The notes beneath the pieces were generated by a model. It ran no database searches. It was given only the letters and a program-made list of their open reading frames with translations, and was not told the origin of the DNA. The position numbers were made by a program, and so were the translations under genes. Shown piece after piece: positions 44,101-53,181 of a stretch of DNA of 64,000 bases. Location: contig OX336355.1 of NCBI GenBank assembly GCA_946902875.1, positions 11,751,347 to 11,815,346 of the forward strand, read 5' to 3'. The stretch is from Nematopogon swammerdamellus. Lineage: Eukaryota; Arthropoda; Insecta; Lepidoptera; Adelidae. How positions within the stretch are numbered: position 1 is the first letter of the stretch; each line of letters starts with the position of its first letter.

Positions 44101-46477
44101 TGGAGCGCATCATCAATGCGCAGCTCATGAAGTACCTAGAGACAAATGACCTCATCAGCGATCGGCAATACGGCTTCCGGCCAAAACGATCTGCTGGTGA
44201 TCTCCTAGCGTACGTCACTCACCTTTGGGGGGAATCGCTTGAAGGTCATGGCGAATCCTTGGCAATTGGCCTTGATATTGCCAAGGCATTTGACCGGGTT
44301 TGGCACAAGTCGCTCTTGGGCAAATTGCCGGCTTACGGACTTCCTTCTGGCCTGTGTGACTGGGTCGCCGACTTCCTACATGGGCGTAGCATTCAGGTCC
44401 TAGTGGACGGTTGCTCGTCGGACGCCATGTCAGTGAACGCCGGCGTACCACAAGGATCTGTGTTGTCACCCACGCTGTTTCTTCTGCACATCAATGATAT
44501 GCTGTCTCTGGGCAACATACATTGTTATGCAGATGACAGTACGGCACACGGATCCTACACCAGTCACCCTTCAGCCAGTCGGGATGTTGTGGATGAGAAG
44601 AGACGAAGACTTGTGTCTGAGCTCGAACATACACTCGGTTCTATTTCCGAATGGGGCCGTAGTAATTTGGTCGAGTTCAACGCTTCCAAGACACAAGTTT
44701 GCGCGTTCAGTGCGAAGAGAGTGGCGTTCACACCGGCTCCTTCATTCCAAGGCACGTCGCTCAAATTAAGCGAACACCTCGGGGTCCTCGGAGTCGAACT
44801 GTCGCACGACTTGAACTTTCGTCGCCACATCGAGGGGAAGGCCAAGCTGGCTTCTAAAAAGCTGGGCGTACTCAATAAGGTGCGACGGTACTTCACGGCG
44901 GACCAAAAGCTGCTGCTGTATAAATCGCAGATCAGGTCTTGCTTGGAGTACTGCTCGCACCTGTGGGATGGCTCTGCCAAATACCAGCTTGCGCCTCTGG
45001 ACTCGATCCAGCGTCGAGCCGTGCGACTAGTGGGTGACCCCGAAGTGTCCCGTGATCTGGAACCACTGCAACACCGTAGGGATGTCGGCTCCCTAAGTGT
45101 GTTCTATCGCTTATTCCATGGGGAGTGCTCGGAGGAGCTGTTTAACGCGATCCCGCCGTCCTCTTTCCACCTCCGCACCACGCGCACTGGGCAGGGATTG
45201 CATCCATATACGCTGGACTTACCGCGCATGCGTACCAATCGATTCTGCAGATCTTTCCTGTACAGAACCGGTAAACTCTGGAACGCTCTCCCTGCTCATA
45301 TATTTCCCCCCAAGTACAGTCTCGGGTCCTTCAAGAGGGGCGTGAATGGGCACCTGTCAGGCCGGCATGGCATTCGCAACCCCCGAATACGACCGAATGT
45401 CCATGGGCGCCGTTAGACACCTTATGGGTGCCTCGGCGCCATATGTCGAGCTAACAATAAAAAAAAAAAAAAAAAAAACTAACTATTTCCATAGCCGTTT
45501 TGACCGACGTTTCCTGCCACCTAGCCTAGTAGGGTAAGGGAGCGTCTCGAAAATTAGAGATCCTTTACCGAAGTCGGCGATTTTTCACGCCGATCCAACT
45601 GCTTACACTCTATAAAGCACAAATAAGACCGATGATGGAATATTGTAGTCATCTTTGGGAGGGTTCACCTTCTTTCAGCCTTGGATTCTATTCAGCGACG
45701 AACCATTCGCCTTATTGGCGACTGTGTACGAATGACCTTCGACAAATGACAAAGGACCTTCAACCTCTAAAGTCTAAAGCACAGACGACGTATCGCTAAG
45801 TCATTGAGCCTGTTTTATCGGTACTACTATGGCCACCGCTCTGACGAACTTGCTTCCCTTATCCCTCCTCTTCCTTTTCGCCTTCGCCAAACCCGCGCCA
45901 TACTCTCGCGGAACACCTCTTTGGAGTCGACAGAAGAGTTCTTCGGACTGCACGATGCTCTAAATCCTTCTTGTGCCGCACTGCAACGGTGTGGAACGGG
46001 CTACCGGGGAATATGTTTTCCCACTCCTGCAATACACGGATCTTAAAATCGTGGGTTAATAGCCTTTCCCCAGCGACATTACTCCGCCTCCAAGCCGGAC
46101 TGGCACCTCCTCGGGGGTGAAATTCGCTGCACAGGCACCCAGTGCGGAAGGATAACGTTAGAGACATTCATATTTTGAATAAGTCTACAATTCATCCAAT
46201 TGAAAGTGTCAAATTCATATTATTATGTCTAGCGAAAGTTTATTACTTTAAAACTAGTATATAATTTAAGTGTGTACCTACATATTTAGGTTTCCCAGAA
46301 TCCTCTAAATCGTCGACTAATACTGCCGAGGAAGAAGAGAACCTAGTGACGGAATTAGAAGTGCTAGCAGAAATGAGACCCCAGCTAAAGCGCTACTGGA
46401 GACATAGAGCTGAAAAAGAAAAAGAAAATCAGTATTTTAAGTTGGTTACATTTTGTTTTTATTGTATTTTCTATTAG
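35109..46477 (+). CDS. SPAG17: SPAG17 / PF6 homolog, central-pair apparatus protein (6 exons)
   Basis: Sperm-associated antigen 17 (PF6 in Chlamydomonas) builds the C1a projection of the axonemal central pair and is needed for ciliary and flagellar beating. Proposed coding exons are 35109-39388, 39641-39800, 39919-40097, 40435-40626, 41166-41311 and 46299-46477. They join in frame to about 1711 residues. Introns start GTAAGT, GTAATG, GTATTA, GTCAGA and GTAAGC, and all end in AG. The exon 4 donor (GTCAGA) is the weakest. Family resemblance is seen at residues 225-242 (GFSEPLLLSGLMRIGIPL), at 334-355 (a DIQD..RQHNNYLE..NV segment) and in the central C-V-IL-VF-E block. Two Ser/Thr/Lys-rich linkers lie near residues 800-850 and 1085-1105. 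The ATG has A at -3. The human protein is about 2200 residues and ends in a PapD-like domain. No such domain is seen here, so the C-terminus may be shorter or an exon may be missed. An AATAAA lies at 46603. Intron 5 (about 5 kb) holds nested retroelements. Confidence 0.88.
40833..40993. mobile_element. MITE-like inverted repeat in SPAG17 intron 4
   Basis: Perfect 28-bp arms 40833-40860 and 40966-40993 (AGCTGTACGCGCGCTGTCGT..). Looser pairing continues outside (CAAAATCTGT / ACAGATTTTG), so the element may be longer. Confidence 0.55.
41345..41755 (+). pseudogene. Old jockey-like LINE, first half (RT palm)
   Basis: The frame 41353-41580 encodes SINAGVPQGSVLSPTLFLLF then HYYADDSTVHK, which includes the catalytic YADD. 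It then decays and stops at AAAGCGAAACTATCG, where a SINE interrupts it. The second half resumes at 45546. It lies in SPAG17 intron 5. Confidence 0.75.
41756..41862 (-). repeat. SINE-A, tail half, split by LINE
   Basis: Poly-T followed by GAAACTGACATGGTTGGCTA.. to GAACTGGACGGAAAAAACTA. It continues at 45473-45545 beyond the LINE insertion. Confidence 0.75.
41863..45480 (+). mobile_element. Nearly full-length jockey-clade-like LINE inserted in a SINE
   Basis: It has a 5' UTR of about 580 bp, a single long ORF, a short 3' UTR and a poly-A tail (45460-45478). AAAAAACTA appears on both sides (41854-41862 and 45473-45481), a plausible target-site duplication blurred by the poly-A. No gag-like ORF1 is seen upstream. 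3' fragments of the same family are at 58362, 58555 and 60886. Confidence 0.8.
42447..45416 (+). CDS. LINE ORF2: APE endonuclease plus reverse transcriptase
   Basis: I start at the first in-frame ATG, giving 989 residues; the frame is open from 42393. The N-terminal third is an APE-type endonuclease: STNVRGLHSNLNAV, LLFLTETQI with the catalytic Glu, and GSSDHCLV with the SDH motif near residues 230-240. The normally conserved GDFNA reads GHFSA (Asp to His at 42927-42929, Asn to Ser), so cleavage may be lost. The reverse transcriptase follows: NYRPIAITSLLCKVMERI, FDRVWH, AGVPQGSVLSPTLFLL and CYADDS with the catalytic Asp pair. The C-terminus has WNALPAHIFPPK. A continuous frame in an intron implies recent insertion. 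Confidence 0.88.
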   Translation: MTAQQRISKVKSAVHIPTTLFSVDSTNVRGLHSNLNAVHHHLETTKPALLFLTETQISCPADTSYLHYPGYTLEEAFRSRAGVCLFVRADICCRRLRCLEDPELSVLWVHVDLGTVSRVYACLYRSHSGDAGTARLFEYLSGAADKVQERFPTADLVLLGHFSAHHEAWLGSRRTDFAGRAAYDFALTHDLSQLVDQPTRLPDIDGHEPSLLDLPLTTNPTGYKVAVRALLGSSDHCLVGSTVPSSPPQSRTGGTRRIWHYASADWDGMREHFASYPWREICFSSDDPSDCANTVAEVVLGAMEMFIPSASVHLGGKCQPWYSRDCAVAVAAKCAAYRAWSRARAGHDPNVPELKKKYNHLSRSCKRVIARAKFDHIGRIGDRLNEHPTGSREFWSLAKSVESNFCRSSLPPLQCPGGSLAHSPKEKADILVSLFAGNSNLDDGGATPPSIPRCENSMPEVQFRQRTVRAELLSLDVRKASGPDRIPALVLKRCAPELAPVLTRLFRLSYSNGRVPAAWKSAFVQAVPKKGDRSNPSNYRPIAITSLLCKVMERIINAQLMKYLETNDLISDRQYGFRPKRSAGDLLAYVTHLWGESLEGHGESLAIGLDIAKAFDRVWHKSLLGKLPAYGLPSGLCDWVADFLHGRSIQVLVDGCSSDAMSVNAGVPQGSVLSPTLFLLHINDMLSLGNIHCYADDSTAHGSYTSHPSASRDVVDEKRRRLVSELEHTLGSISEWGRSNLVEFNASKTQVCAFSAKRVAFTPAPSFQGTSLKLSEHLGVLGVELSHDLNFRRHIEGKAKLASKKLGVLNKVRRYFTADQKLLLYKSQIRSCLEYCSHLWDGSAKYQLAPLDSIQRRAVRLVGDPEVSRDLEPLQHRRDVGSLSVFYRLFHGECSEELFNAIPPSSFHLRTTRTGQGLHPYTLDLPRMRTNRFCRSFLYRTGKLWNALPAHIFPPKYSLGSFKRGVNGHLSGRHGIRNPRIRPNVHGRR
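45473..45545 (-). repeat. SINE-A, head half, split by LINE
   Basis: AACTATTTCCATAGCCGTTT.. GACCGACGTTTC.. CCACCTAGCCTAGTAGGG continues the SINE of 41756-41862. Confidence 0.7.
45546..46165 (+). pseudogene. Old jockey-like LINE, second half
   Basis: Joins 41755 conceptually. Remnants read LYKAQIRPMMEYCSHLWEGS, SLFYRYYYGH and VWNGLPGNMFS in shifting frames, homologous to the C-terminus of the intact LINE nearby but clearly diverged. It ends near AAGGATAACGTTAGAGACAT. Confidence 0.75.
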
Positions 46478-46644
46478 AACGTGTAGAAGTTGATTATCGT
46501 GATCACATTCATCTCAATCATGCATTCAAATATTGCATAAGGTTTGATCATTGGCACATGTCGAGCTTTCTATAAAAACAAATCTTTTTTTTTTGTTTGT
46601 GAAATAAATATAATCTGGCAAAGTTAATGGGATACCTAAAAATT

Positions 46645-46861
46645 TTACTGTTGTTTTTTTTTTTGACGTGATAACGTCACGTCTTATAAATTGATGAACA
46701 CCGGCTGCACTCACGAAAAAGTGACACGTTCCATCTGAGCCTGTGTGTGCAAGCGAGAGCGCGTAACAAGCGATAGAGAGGCACAATCGGCCCAAGCGTC
46801 TGGCCGGTCGGAAAAGATTTCAAATTTAGAATATCACTTTATGACGTTATCACGTAAAACT
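46645..46861. mobile_element. MITE-like element with ACGTGATAACGTCA ends
   Basis: ACGTGATAACGTCA (46667-46680) is inverted at 46842-46855, with T-runs and AT-rich flanks. About 190 bp of non-coding centre. Confidence 0.45.
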
Positions 46862-47430
46862 ATCGTCCGTAAATCGACTTTACAGACAAATATTTTTTTG
46901 TAAAAACGTATGTTCTCGTGGATGACACGTGTATCTAGATAATCTTCGTAAATAAAACATTACCTAAATATAAAATGTCATCCAAATCATTAGAGCCGTT
47001 TCCGAGAAACCAATTATACATTCAATACAAGAATAGCTAATAAAGTTAATAGAATTATATATTATATATAAGATTCAACATCTGCATATGGGTGCATGTA
47101 CCTATATATGCTCGCTTATATATAACTCAAGAACGGCTCAACCTATTCGTTTGCGGTTCTTGCCTATGTAATAGTACATATCTCCGCCGGAGGCTATATA
47201 GCATCACGCCATTATTCACATGAGCCGAGCAGTGGGAGCGAAAGTGAACGCAGTTGAAAAAAATCTACCTATTCGGTTAGCTTTCATGTGGTTTACTCGA
47301 AAACCACTCAACTGATTTACATAGAGTTTTTACCGAATGTACCGCTAGCGGAGCCGCGGGAGCAATATGTGAATTATAAAACCCAATTGTGGGAAGGGGG
47401 ATAATCCCTTGTATGGATCACTAATCTTAG
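46862..47430. other. Intergenic with repeat fragments
   Basis: 47110-47225 (CAAGAACGGCTCAACC..) resembles 18085-18205. GCTAGCGGAGCCGCGGG near 47345 is a common element terminus. No gene. Confidence 0.35.
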
Positions 47431-47677
47431 GATTATCTCTCCCTTCCCTTTACTAGGCGGTAGGCTCAAATTGTAGCCGACTGGGTTGGTACCGCCGTAC
47501 TGGATGTAAGATCCGCATAGCAACCTCGGTTGTGTTCTCCTCTAATCCAGTATAGCCAGCAATCCAGGGAAGTCTCCGGTATGGCACCTACCTTATCGGA
47601 GGTGATATTGGCTGGTCGGAGCATGTGCTTTGGCCCCTCCGACTGAGCCACCCATATCGGATAACATTAACAAAAAA
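47431..47677 (+). repeat. SINE-B copy, headless
   Basis: Core and tail: TACTAGGCGGTAGGCTCAAA.. GACTGGGTTGGTACCGCCGT.. CCCATATCGGATAACATT plus poly-A. Confidence 0.75.
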
Positions 47678-48287
47678 ATCTCACGGATACAGAAGAGTTT
47701 AATACATTTCCACGAAATAATATTTTATCGGGATCAGAGGACAATCCTGCTATCTTTCTTACTGCTAATCCTCTGATTTCGCTAATTAAGGCGAGACGGA
47801 AGTTAACTTTCTCCATACAAAATCGTCTTTCGGCATTTATGTTTTTTACCACTCTAAACCTTATCCGATTTTTACAATTATTTTTTGTTGTAATAAGGAC
47901 AGTCGAATCTACGTTCCTGTCTTTTTAGTTTTTGAATATCTAAAGTGATGACTCAATAAAGATTAATGAAGTTCATGACAGCAAAAAATTTAAAAGTCAA
48001 ATCTTTAGCGCCGGTGTTGTCGGTATATTTCGTCTAAATAAAAAAAAAATTACAGGAACGTAGATTAGACTGTCCTTAAGATAACAATAACAAATTTTAA
48101 AAATCGGATAATGTTCAGGTGGCCAGAAAACATAAATGCCTAAAGACGGTATTGTATGGAAAAAGTTAACTTCCGTCGCGGAATCAGAGGATTAGCAGTA
48201 AGAATGATAGCAGGATTGTCCTCTGATTCCGATCTTAAGATTATGTCGCGGAAATGTATAAATATCTTCTTCTCTAATCGTGAGGTA
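47678..48287. mobile_element. Foldback element, about 610 bp
   Basis: Arms of about 240 bp: ATCTCACGG.. ATCAGAGGACAATCCTGCTA.. GGAAGTTAACTTTCTCCATA.. ACGTTCCTGT and inverse, with scattered mismatches. Central spacer about 47925-48045. It directly follows a SINE-B tail. Confidence 0.6.
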
Positions 48288-48410
48288 ATCCTAGGATTAG
48301 TGGTTCCACAGACAATCAGAGAATTAATTCTCCTACATAATCCTCCTCTCAGCAATTGTGCCCTAATCCCGAATGAAGAAGTTTCATATAAGGTGTCATA
48401 CAATTAGTAG

Positions 48411-48681
48411 TTCTGATGATAACAGAAAAGTATGCTTTAGGGATGTTCTACGCCATGCCTACGTTCCTCCATACTTCGAGAACATTCTCTTCGGCGGTGC
48501 AGCTTGGTGGGATGTCAACTCGGCTGTTGAATCAGCGATGGATCATGCTGGAGCATCCAAGAAGACTGTGTGCTACTGCTGCGACGAAGCTAACAATGGT
48601 TCTGAGGAGATTCACGAAGAGAAATAATTATTTGCCACAAATGTGTGGAGAAACGCCAAGGGAGAGATCTTTTAAATTAAT
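48411..48681 (+). pseudogene. Possible coding remnant with paired CxxC motifs
   Basis: One frame encodes VPPYFENILFGGAAWWDVNS.. KKTVCYCCDEANNGSEE and stops at 48627. A shifted frame continues directly with IICHKCVEKRQGRDLL. The two CxxC pairs about 20 residues apart would form a zinc-ribbon-like unit if one frame. The family was not recognised; it could be a transposon remnant or chance. Confidence 0.25.
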
Positions 48682-49154
48682 ATTTTATTAAATATTTCAA
48701 AAGATGAAATAAGATGTTTTAATATTTAAAGGTACATTAACCGTACGCCTGCTTCAACACCTTTTACCACATCTTAAAGATTTGCTTGAACATATGCAGA
48801 TGTGCATTAAGCCGACATTTTCGTACCTTGTTTTATAGCAAGTACCTACAATAGTGTACCTACAATAAACAATACATTACAAATAAAACCTACCTACCTA
48901 CAATACATTACAAATAAAAGAAGCTCTCAAGCGGTATTTTCGATAGACTGTAGGCTGTATGTATGAAAAAAAAAAATATCTTGCGAAGTTTCTTGCCAGT
49001 TCTTCTTCGTGGGTATAATCGAACCAGATAGAACAAATTGTGACGTCTGGTCTTACTGTATTGATTTTGGAGGCCATGTCTGGCCCCGGTTTGGTGCTCG
49101 TGAACTGGTGCTGCTTGTGGAGACTAGTTTGCTTCATGTAGCAGTGTGGTCGGT
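48682..49154. other. Intergenic with a diverged retroelement end
   Basis: 48780-48850 (CAGATGTGCATTAAGCCGAC..) is an inverted relative of 31900-31950. No gene. Confidence 0.35.
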
Positions 49155-49262
49155 AAATAAAATATAAAAACTCAGAGCAGCGCGGAAATTTACTTAGCGG
49201 TCCTCCGACTCCTTTAAGTAAGTAAACGGAAATTATATTTTACTTTTTAGGGGTCGGGTTTT
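49155..49262. repeat. Half-hairpin of the CCCGAC-ended element
   Basis: TTTACTTAGCGGTCCTCCGA.. AAGTAAGTAAACGGAAATTA.. TAGGGGTCGGG matches one arm of 31341-31512. Confidence 0.55.
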
Positions 49263-49266
49263 TTTT

Positions 49267-49580
49267 AGATAGATACATAGATAGAAAATTCTTTATTGCT
49301 CCAGTAAACATCAAACAGTAACAAATACATTGGAAAATTTACATAAGGTGCAAAGGCGGACTTATCCCTTACAGAGATTTCTTACAGTCAACCTTTGGAT
49401 GTTTGAGATTCGATAATATAGTGGAATGTAAGTAGGTAGTAGCAAAAGAGTTGCGTGACAATTGAAGATAAAAATAATAATAAGAATACTTATTAATACA
49501 TACATATAAGTACATGCTAGTAAAATATAAGCCATACATGTTTAATACATATAAATTACTAAATATATAGAATTTTTTTA
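49267..49580. repeat. Repeat family E, copy 3
   Basis: ATTCTTTATTGCTCC.. GTGCAAAGGCGGACTTATCC.. CAACCTTTGGATGTTTGAGA. Confidence 0.6.
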
Positions 49581-49731
49581 ATTTGTAATTAAACTTTTCA
49601 AATAACAAAACAAAATTTTTTCAAAATTCCTTTCAGCTAGTTTTATTACGGAACAAATCTTGTTTCAGAAACCAAAATTGTATAGATTAGAAGTAGGTAA
49701 TACATTATCACAATTCAAAATGTTAAATTCA

Positions 49732-51094
49732 CTACACATAGTAATCATCTATGAGCACATCGTCTTCTTCATCAATATTGTATAGCAGCCGGTCCTCGCT
49801 TTCGGTTTGTTCGTCTGCTGATAATCTGATGACGTCTTCTTCGTCAACCACTACTGGACAGAAGGCGTGACGCGACTCAGTTATGGTTTCAGCCGTCACG
49901 TCCATATCTTCGTAGTCACCGCTGGCCGCAGAGTTGTTGGCGGATATGTTGTGAGAGCTTGCACACCTCTGAAACATTTGCAAAATTATATTTTTTTATT
50001 TATGGAAACTCCCACGGTTGGCTACATCACCTACAGCAATCGTGATGTCAGCCCATAACACCGGGTGAACTTGGTGCCACGTCAGTGCTTCCCTTCGGTC
50101 GTGCCGGCTACACTGAACTGGACGGAAAACACAAACTATTTACATAGCCGTTTCGACCGACCTTTCGTTCAGCGCGGTGGTACCAACCCGGGCGGGTTAA
50201 ACCCTACCACCTAGTAATATAAGAAGGGAGTAATATCCCTTAGTCGCCTTTTACGACATACACGGGGAGAGATGCAGTGGGGCTGGTCTTTTAAAGTACC
50301 GGCCCTACACGGTGGATAGTCCTAGAATTACCTTTAGTGCTTTCATCTTGTCTACGCAACTGTTTGTCTTGTGAAGTCTGGTTTTACTCTCCATCAGGAA
50401 TTCGTCGACTTTCTGCTCACTTCGAGCTCTTGCGCGGCTCACGAACTGCATAAAAAATAAGACAATATTTAAACGGATACAAATTCAATAATACTATTAA
50501 CTGTGATTCTAAAAAAGATGCAACATTTGTCGAGGTAGGTAGGTAGGAACTTCCCATGGCAAATCAAACACAAAACCGCTGGTACACAAAAATCATCTTC
50601 CTTAGAGATGAACTCATGAAACATAGGGGACCATAACTAACCACACATACAATTGCGAATTAAAATACAAAAATATTTTATTACACAAGACACATTTTAA
50701 TGGCAGAACCTTTCTCGTAAAGTCTTTTGGGATACCAAGAAAGGGTGTGTAGATCAGAGACAAATGATAAAGAAGAAATGAAATTATGTGAATCTGACCA
50801 TGCTGACAAACAAATTGAATGAATCGCACATACCATCAAAACAAAACCAAACGCCAATATTTCGACACCCATAATAACAAGTGGACTTCCTTCATTAGAT
50901 ATATCAAACAATTCTTTAAAGGACAACCATCTTGAAAAAGATCTTAGCACTGTACATTTACATCTGCAAAACAACTTTAACGATCCTGAAGTAAATCCTC
51001 TTCCCAGTGCCAAGTCTATCGCATAGAGACTTGACAACATGATCGCGAATATTAGTATTTTGAAAACTTGACGAAAGCTTGAAACAAGGGCCAT
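49732..51094 (-). CDS. Uncharacterised two-pass membrane protein with acidic tail (3 exons)
   Basis: I do not recognise this gene. Proposed minus-strand exons are 51094-50834, 50445-50332 and 49968-49732. All junctions are phase 0 with canonical sites (GTATGT / TATGCAG; GTAATT / TGTTTCAG). They join to 203 residues. A hydrophobic stretch at residues 10-30 could be a signal anchor, and a second lies at about 70-89. Between them is a Cys-containing segment (CRCKC). After the second segment come a basic stretch (SRARARSEQK) and an extremely acidic C-terminus containing DEEDD and ending DDYYV. The ATG sits in AAAATGG, a good context. AATAAA occurs on the minus strand at 49647-49642, about 85 bp past the stop. 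Intron 2 carries a SINE. The gene lies tail-to-tail with SPAG17 and head-to-head with GAS8. Open frames and clean splice sites support a real gene; function is unknown. Confidence 0.7.
49991..50313 (-). repeat. SINE-A copy with family-C head, in intron 2 of the minus-strand gene
   Basis: Poly-T, full SINE-A body, then the reverse complement of the family-C head (CTTTTACGACATACACGGGG.. AGTACCGGCCCTACACGG). It lies between exons 2 and 3 of the gene at 49732-51094, in the same orientation. Confidence 0.8.
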
Positions 51095-51369
51095 TTTTAG
51101 GGGATTTTTAACGATTAATTTTGTAAGAGTGTAAATTTTTCACATTAAAATATTATGCACTTTTGAATTGGTGTGGGGAACTCATGGAGAACTTGCACAG
51201 GAAACTTGACATGAACTTGACAGCAGCGACTGAATTACTTTCTCTGTGGTTGTAGATATAGTCTGTGGCAGTGATGTGGCAGTGACATATATTTTTTTTA
51301 AAAGCTGTCACCATCTATCTTATATAATAATAATCAACGTTCCGTACAACACTAAATAATTTATTTAAT

Positions 51370-52328
51370 AAATAACAAAAAAGTAATACTAATAACTAAA
51401 GAAATAAACCTACCTAACAAACATTAAAATAACTATCAAAAGGGGCATTTTCAAATGTTCCTAGAACACTTGCTGCATTACCCCGCTGGATGGCAAGGCT
51501 TACCCTTTGAATGAAGTAGGCCCTTGATTGCGGGACGCCAGTTGCGTCCACCAGCAGAGGCCCAAGCCTCTTCAAGAAGCTTTTGGCTTCACTGCTCCAC
51601 GGACCGAGCGTTTCAACCGCAAACGCAACAAATTCGAAATCTTGAATAATATTTGAATATTTGTTGCGTTTGAGGCTCTCCGCTCCGGCCGCGGCCGCGC
51701 CAGCCGCTCTTGAAGAGGCCCGAACGTGACTTGGAGCCAATGTGTCGACACAAGTGGCGTCCCACATCAATGACCTACCCTTAGCCCATGGCACCAGGGT
51801 GATACCATCGGGCCTCTTGCCATCCAGCCGGGAATAACCGCAAGGTTCTAGGATGCACGGTATGTTTGCTGTCAGAAGCGTGGACTTTATAATAAAATTT
51901 AAATTTTGATGCCTGGAGTTTCTACCTGCACTTTTGATACATGATAGTCCGTGGTGGCCATATATGTCGACTGGTGACCCACACACACAAATATGACTTT
52001 CACAAATTTTGAGGCCTAAACGAAGTGCAACCGAAATTTTGGTGGTTTTCTGATCTAATAAAGTCCCTAGGTGACTCGATGGGTAAGCTTCAAGCCACGC
52101 TCCAGATTCTTTTTCTGAAACCGCCAAAATACGTGCACGATTAATTTCATTACAATTTTCAAGGAGAATGTTATGTTTCATTTTGACTATTGGAATATCC
52201 CACTTGGACTGGGCGACAGCTTGGCTTGGACACGGTGGTTGTTCGTCGGGACAAAGCACCTTCCAAGCAGAAACGGCTTCTTCGTTCCGTATAAATCTTC
52301 CCTTCGCCGTTATGTTGGCTCCACTGTC
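51370..52328 (-). pseudogene. LINE end with CCHC and restriction-like endonuclease-type domain (copy 2)
   Basis: An open frame runs without stops from about 52328 (SGANITAKGRF..) to 51414, with no ATG at its start, so it is the 3' part of a longer protein. Key features are CVCGSPVDIYGHHGLSC (a C-x-C..H-x4-C knuckle), RHQNLNFIIKSTL, DGKRPDG, WDATCVDTLAPSHV, ETLGPWSSEAK and LAIQRGNAAS. A CCHC knuckle followed by RPD and a D-containing strand is the layout of the R2-group restriction-like endonuclease at LINE C-termini. The assignment is by motif only. The element is 5'-truncated. Confidence 0.6.
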
Positions 52329-52521
52329 TATCTGTCAAAACAGCGTTGAGGGTTGCTATGTGTACAGATTTACCCGTAATTATCAGTATTTAGCGTATTT
52401 ATTATACGGTAAATACCTATTACATTATTAGGTAATATAATCTTCACAATCTGGCGACAGGAATTTAAGCACTGACAGTGACACTGCCAGTGGAGCCAAC
52501 ATAACGGCGAAGGGAAGATTT
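52293..52521. repeat. Perfect 34-bp inverted repeat at the LINE 5' end
   Basis: 52293-52326 (AAATCTTCCCTTCGCCGTTA..) is exactly inverted at 52488-52521. The left arm belongs to the LINE frame (SGANITAKGRF). The right arm is the same coding stretch flipped. Confidence 0.7.
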
Positions 52522-52982
52522 AGTTGGAACGCTCTCTACTGAATATTTCATGGGTTTATCTCTGGAGGAAATCATTTTTGTGTACCATCGAATTGGAAAG
52601 GGATGTGCACCAGTGGTTTTGAAAATAATTATTATTTTCAAAATTATCGTTAGATCGATTAGACCAAAGAGACTTCAATATCTTTGTCACAGTCCGACAT
52701 ACTTTACTAGGCACCCAGCGAAAATTGTAATTAAACGTGAGATTTATTACTTCATGTATGCTGTTAGTTTGTCTTCAGTGACTGAGCGAGAGGGCAATTC
52801 TGTCTGAGTGCTTAGTAAACTTAGTCGGTCTATACATATTTTGTATTAAAATGTGTTTCATATCTTCAATCGAACTTGCTCGAAGGTAAACGCAGTAAAA
52901 TCAATACCAAAACATGAAATATCTAGTGATAAGACAAGTGATGCACTGTGTTGTGTATCCATCCCAACGACAAGTAATTTTG

Positions 52983-52995
52983 GTTGCTAAGAAAC
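52983..52995 (+). promoter_or_regulatory. Candidate X-box (RFX binding site) upstream of GAS8
   Basis: GTTGCTAAGAAAC fits the X-box consensus RYYNYY-N1-3-RRNRAC perfectly, with a one-base spacer. It lies 187 bp upstream of the GAS8 ATG. RFX factors drive ciliary genes in animals through such sites. A weaker second site with one mismatch (GTTTGCTGTGGCAAC) follows at 53007-53021. The function is inferred from sequence and position only. Confidence 0.6.
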
Positions 52996-53181
52996 GGATG
53001 TCTCTGTTTGCTGTGGCAACTCCCTCTGTCTAGTGGTTATATTCTCTTTGCGTCTATTCTGACTTCTGACACACGACACAGACAACTTTTGAAGAGAGCC
53101 CTTTTGATTTTACAGCGTATTTATTTGATTCATAGCCGATTTTATTAATTTTTGTGATCAAGATATAACAAAACATCAACA

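Noticed and set aside
50614..50829. 71-codon minus-strand frame within the unknown membrane gene
   Set aside because: It lies in intron 1 between well-supported exons.
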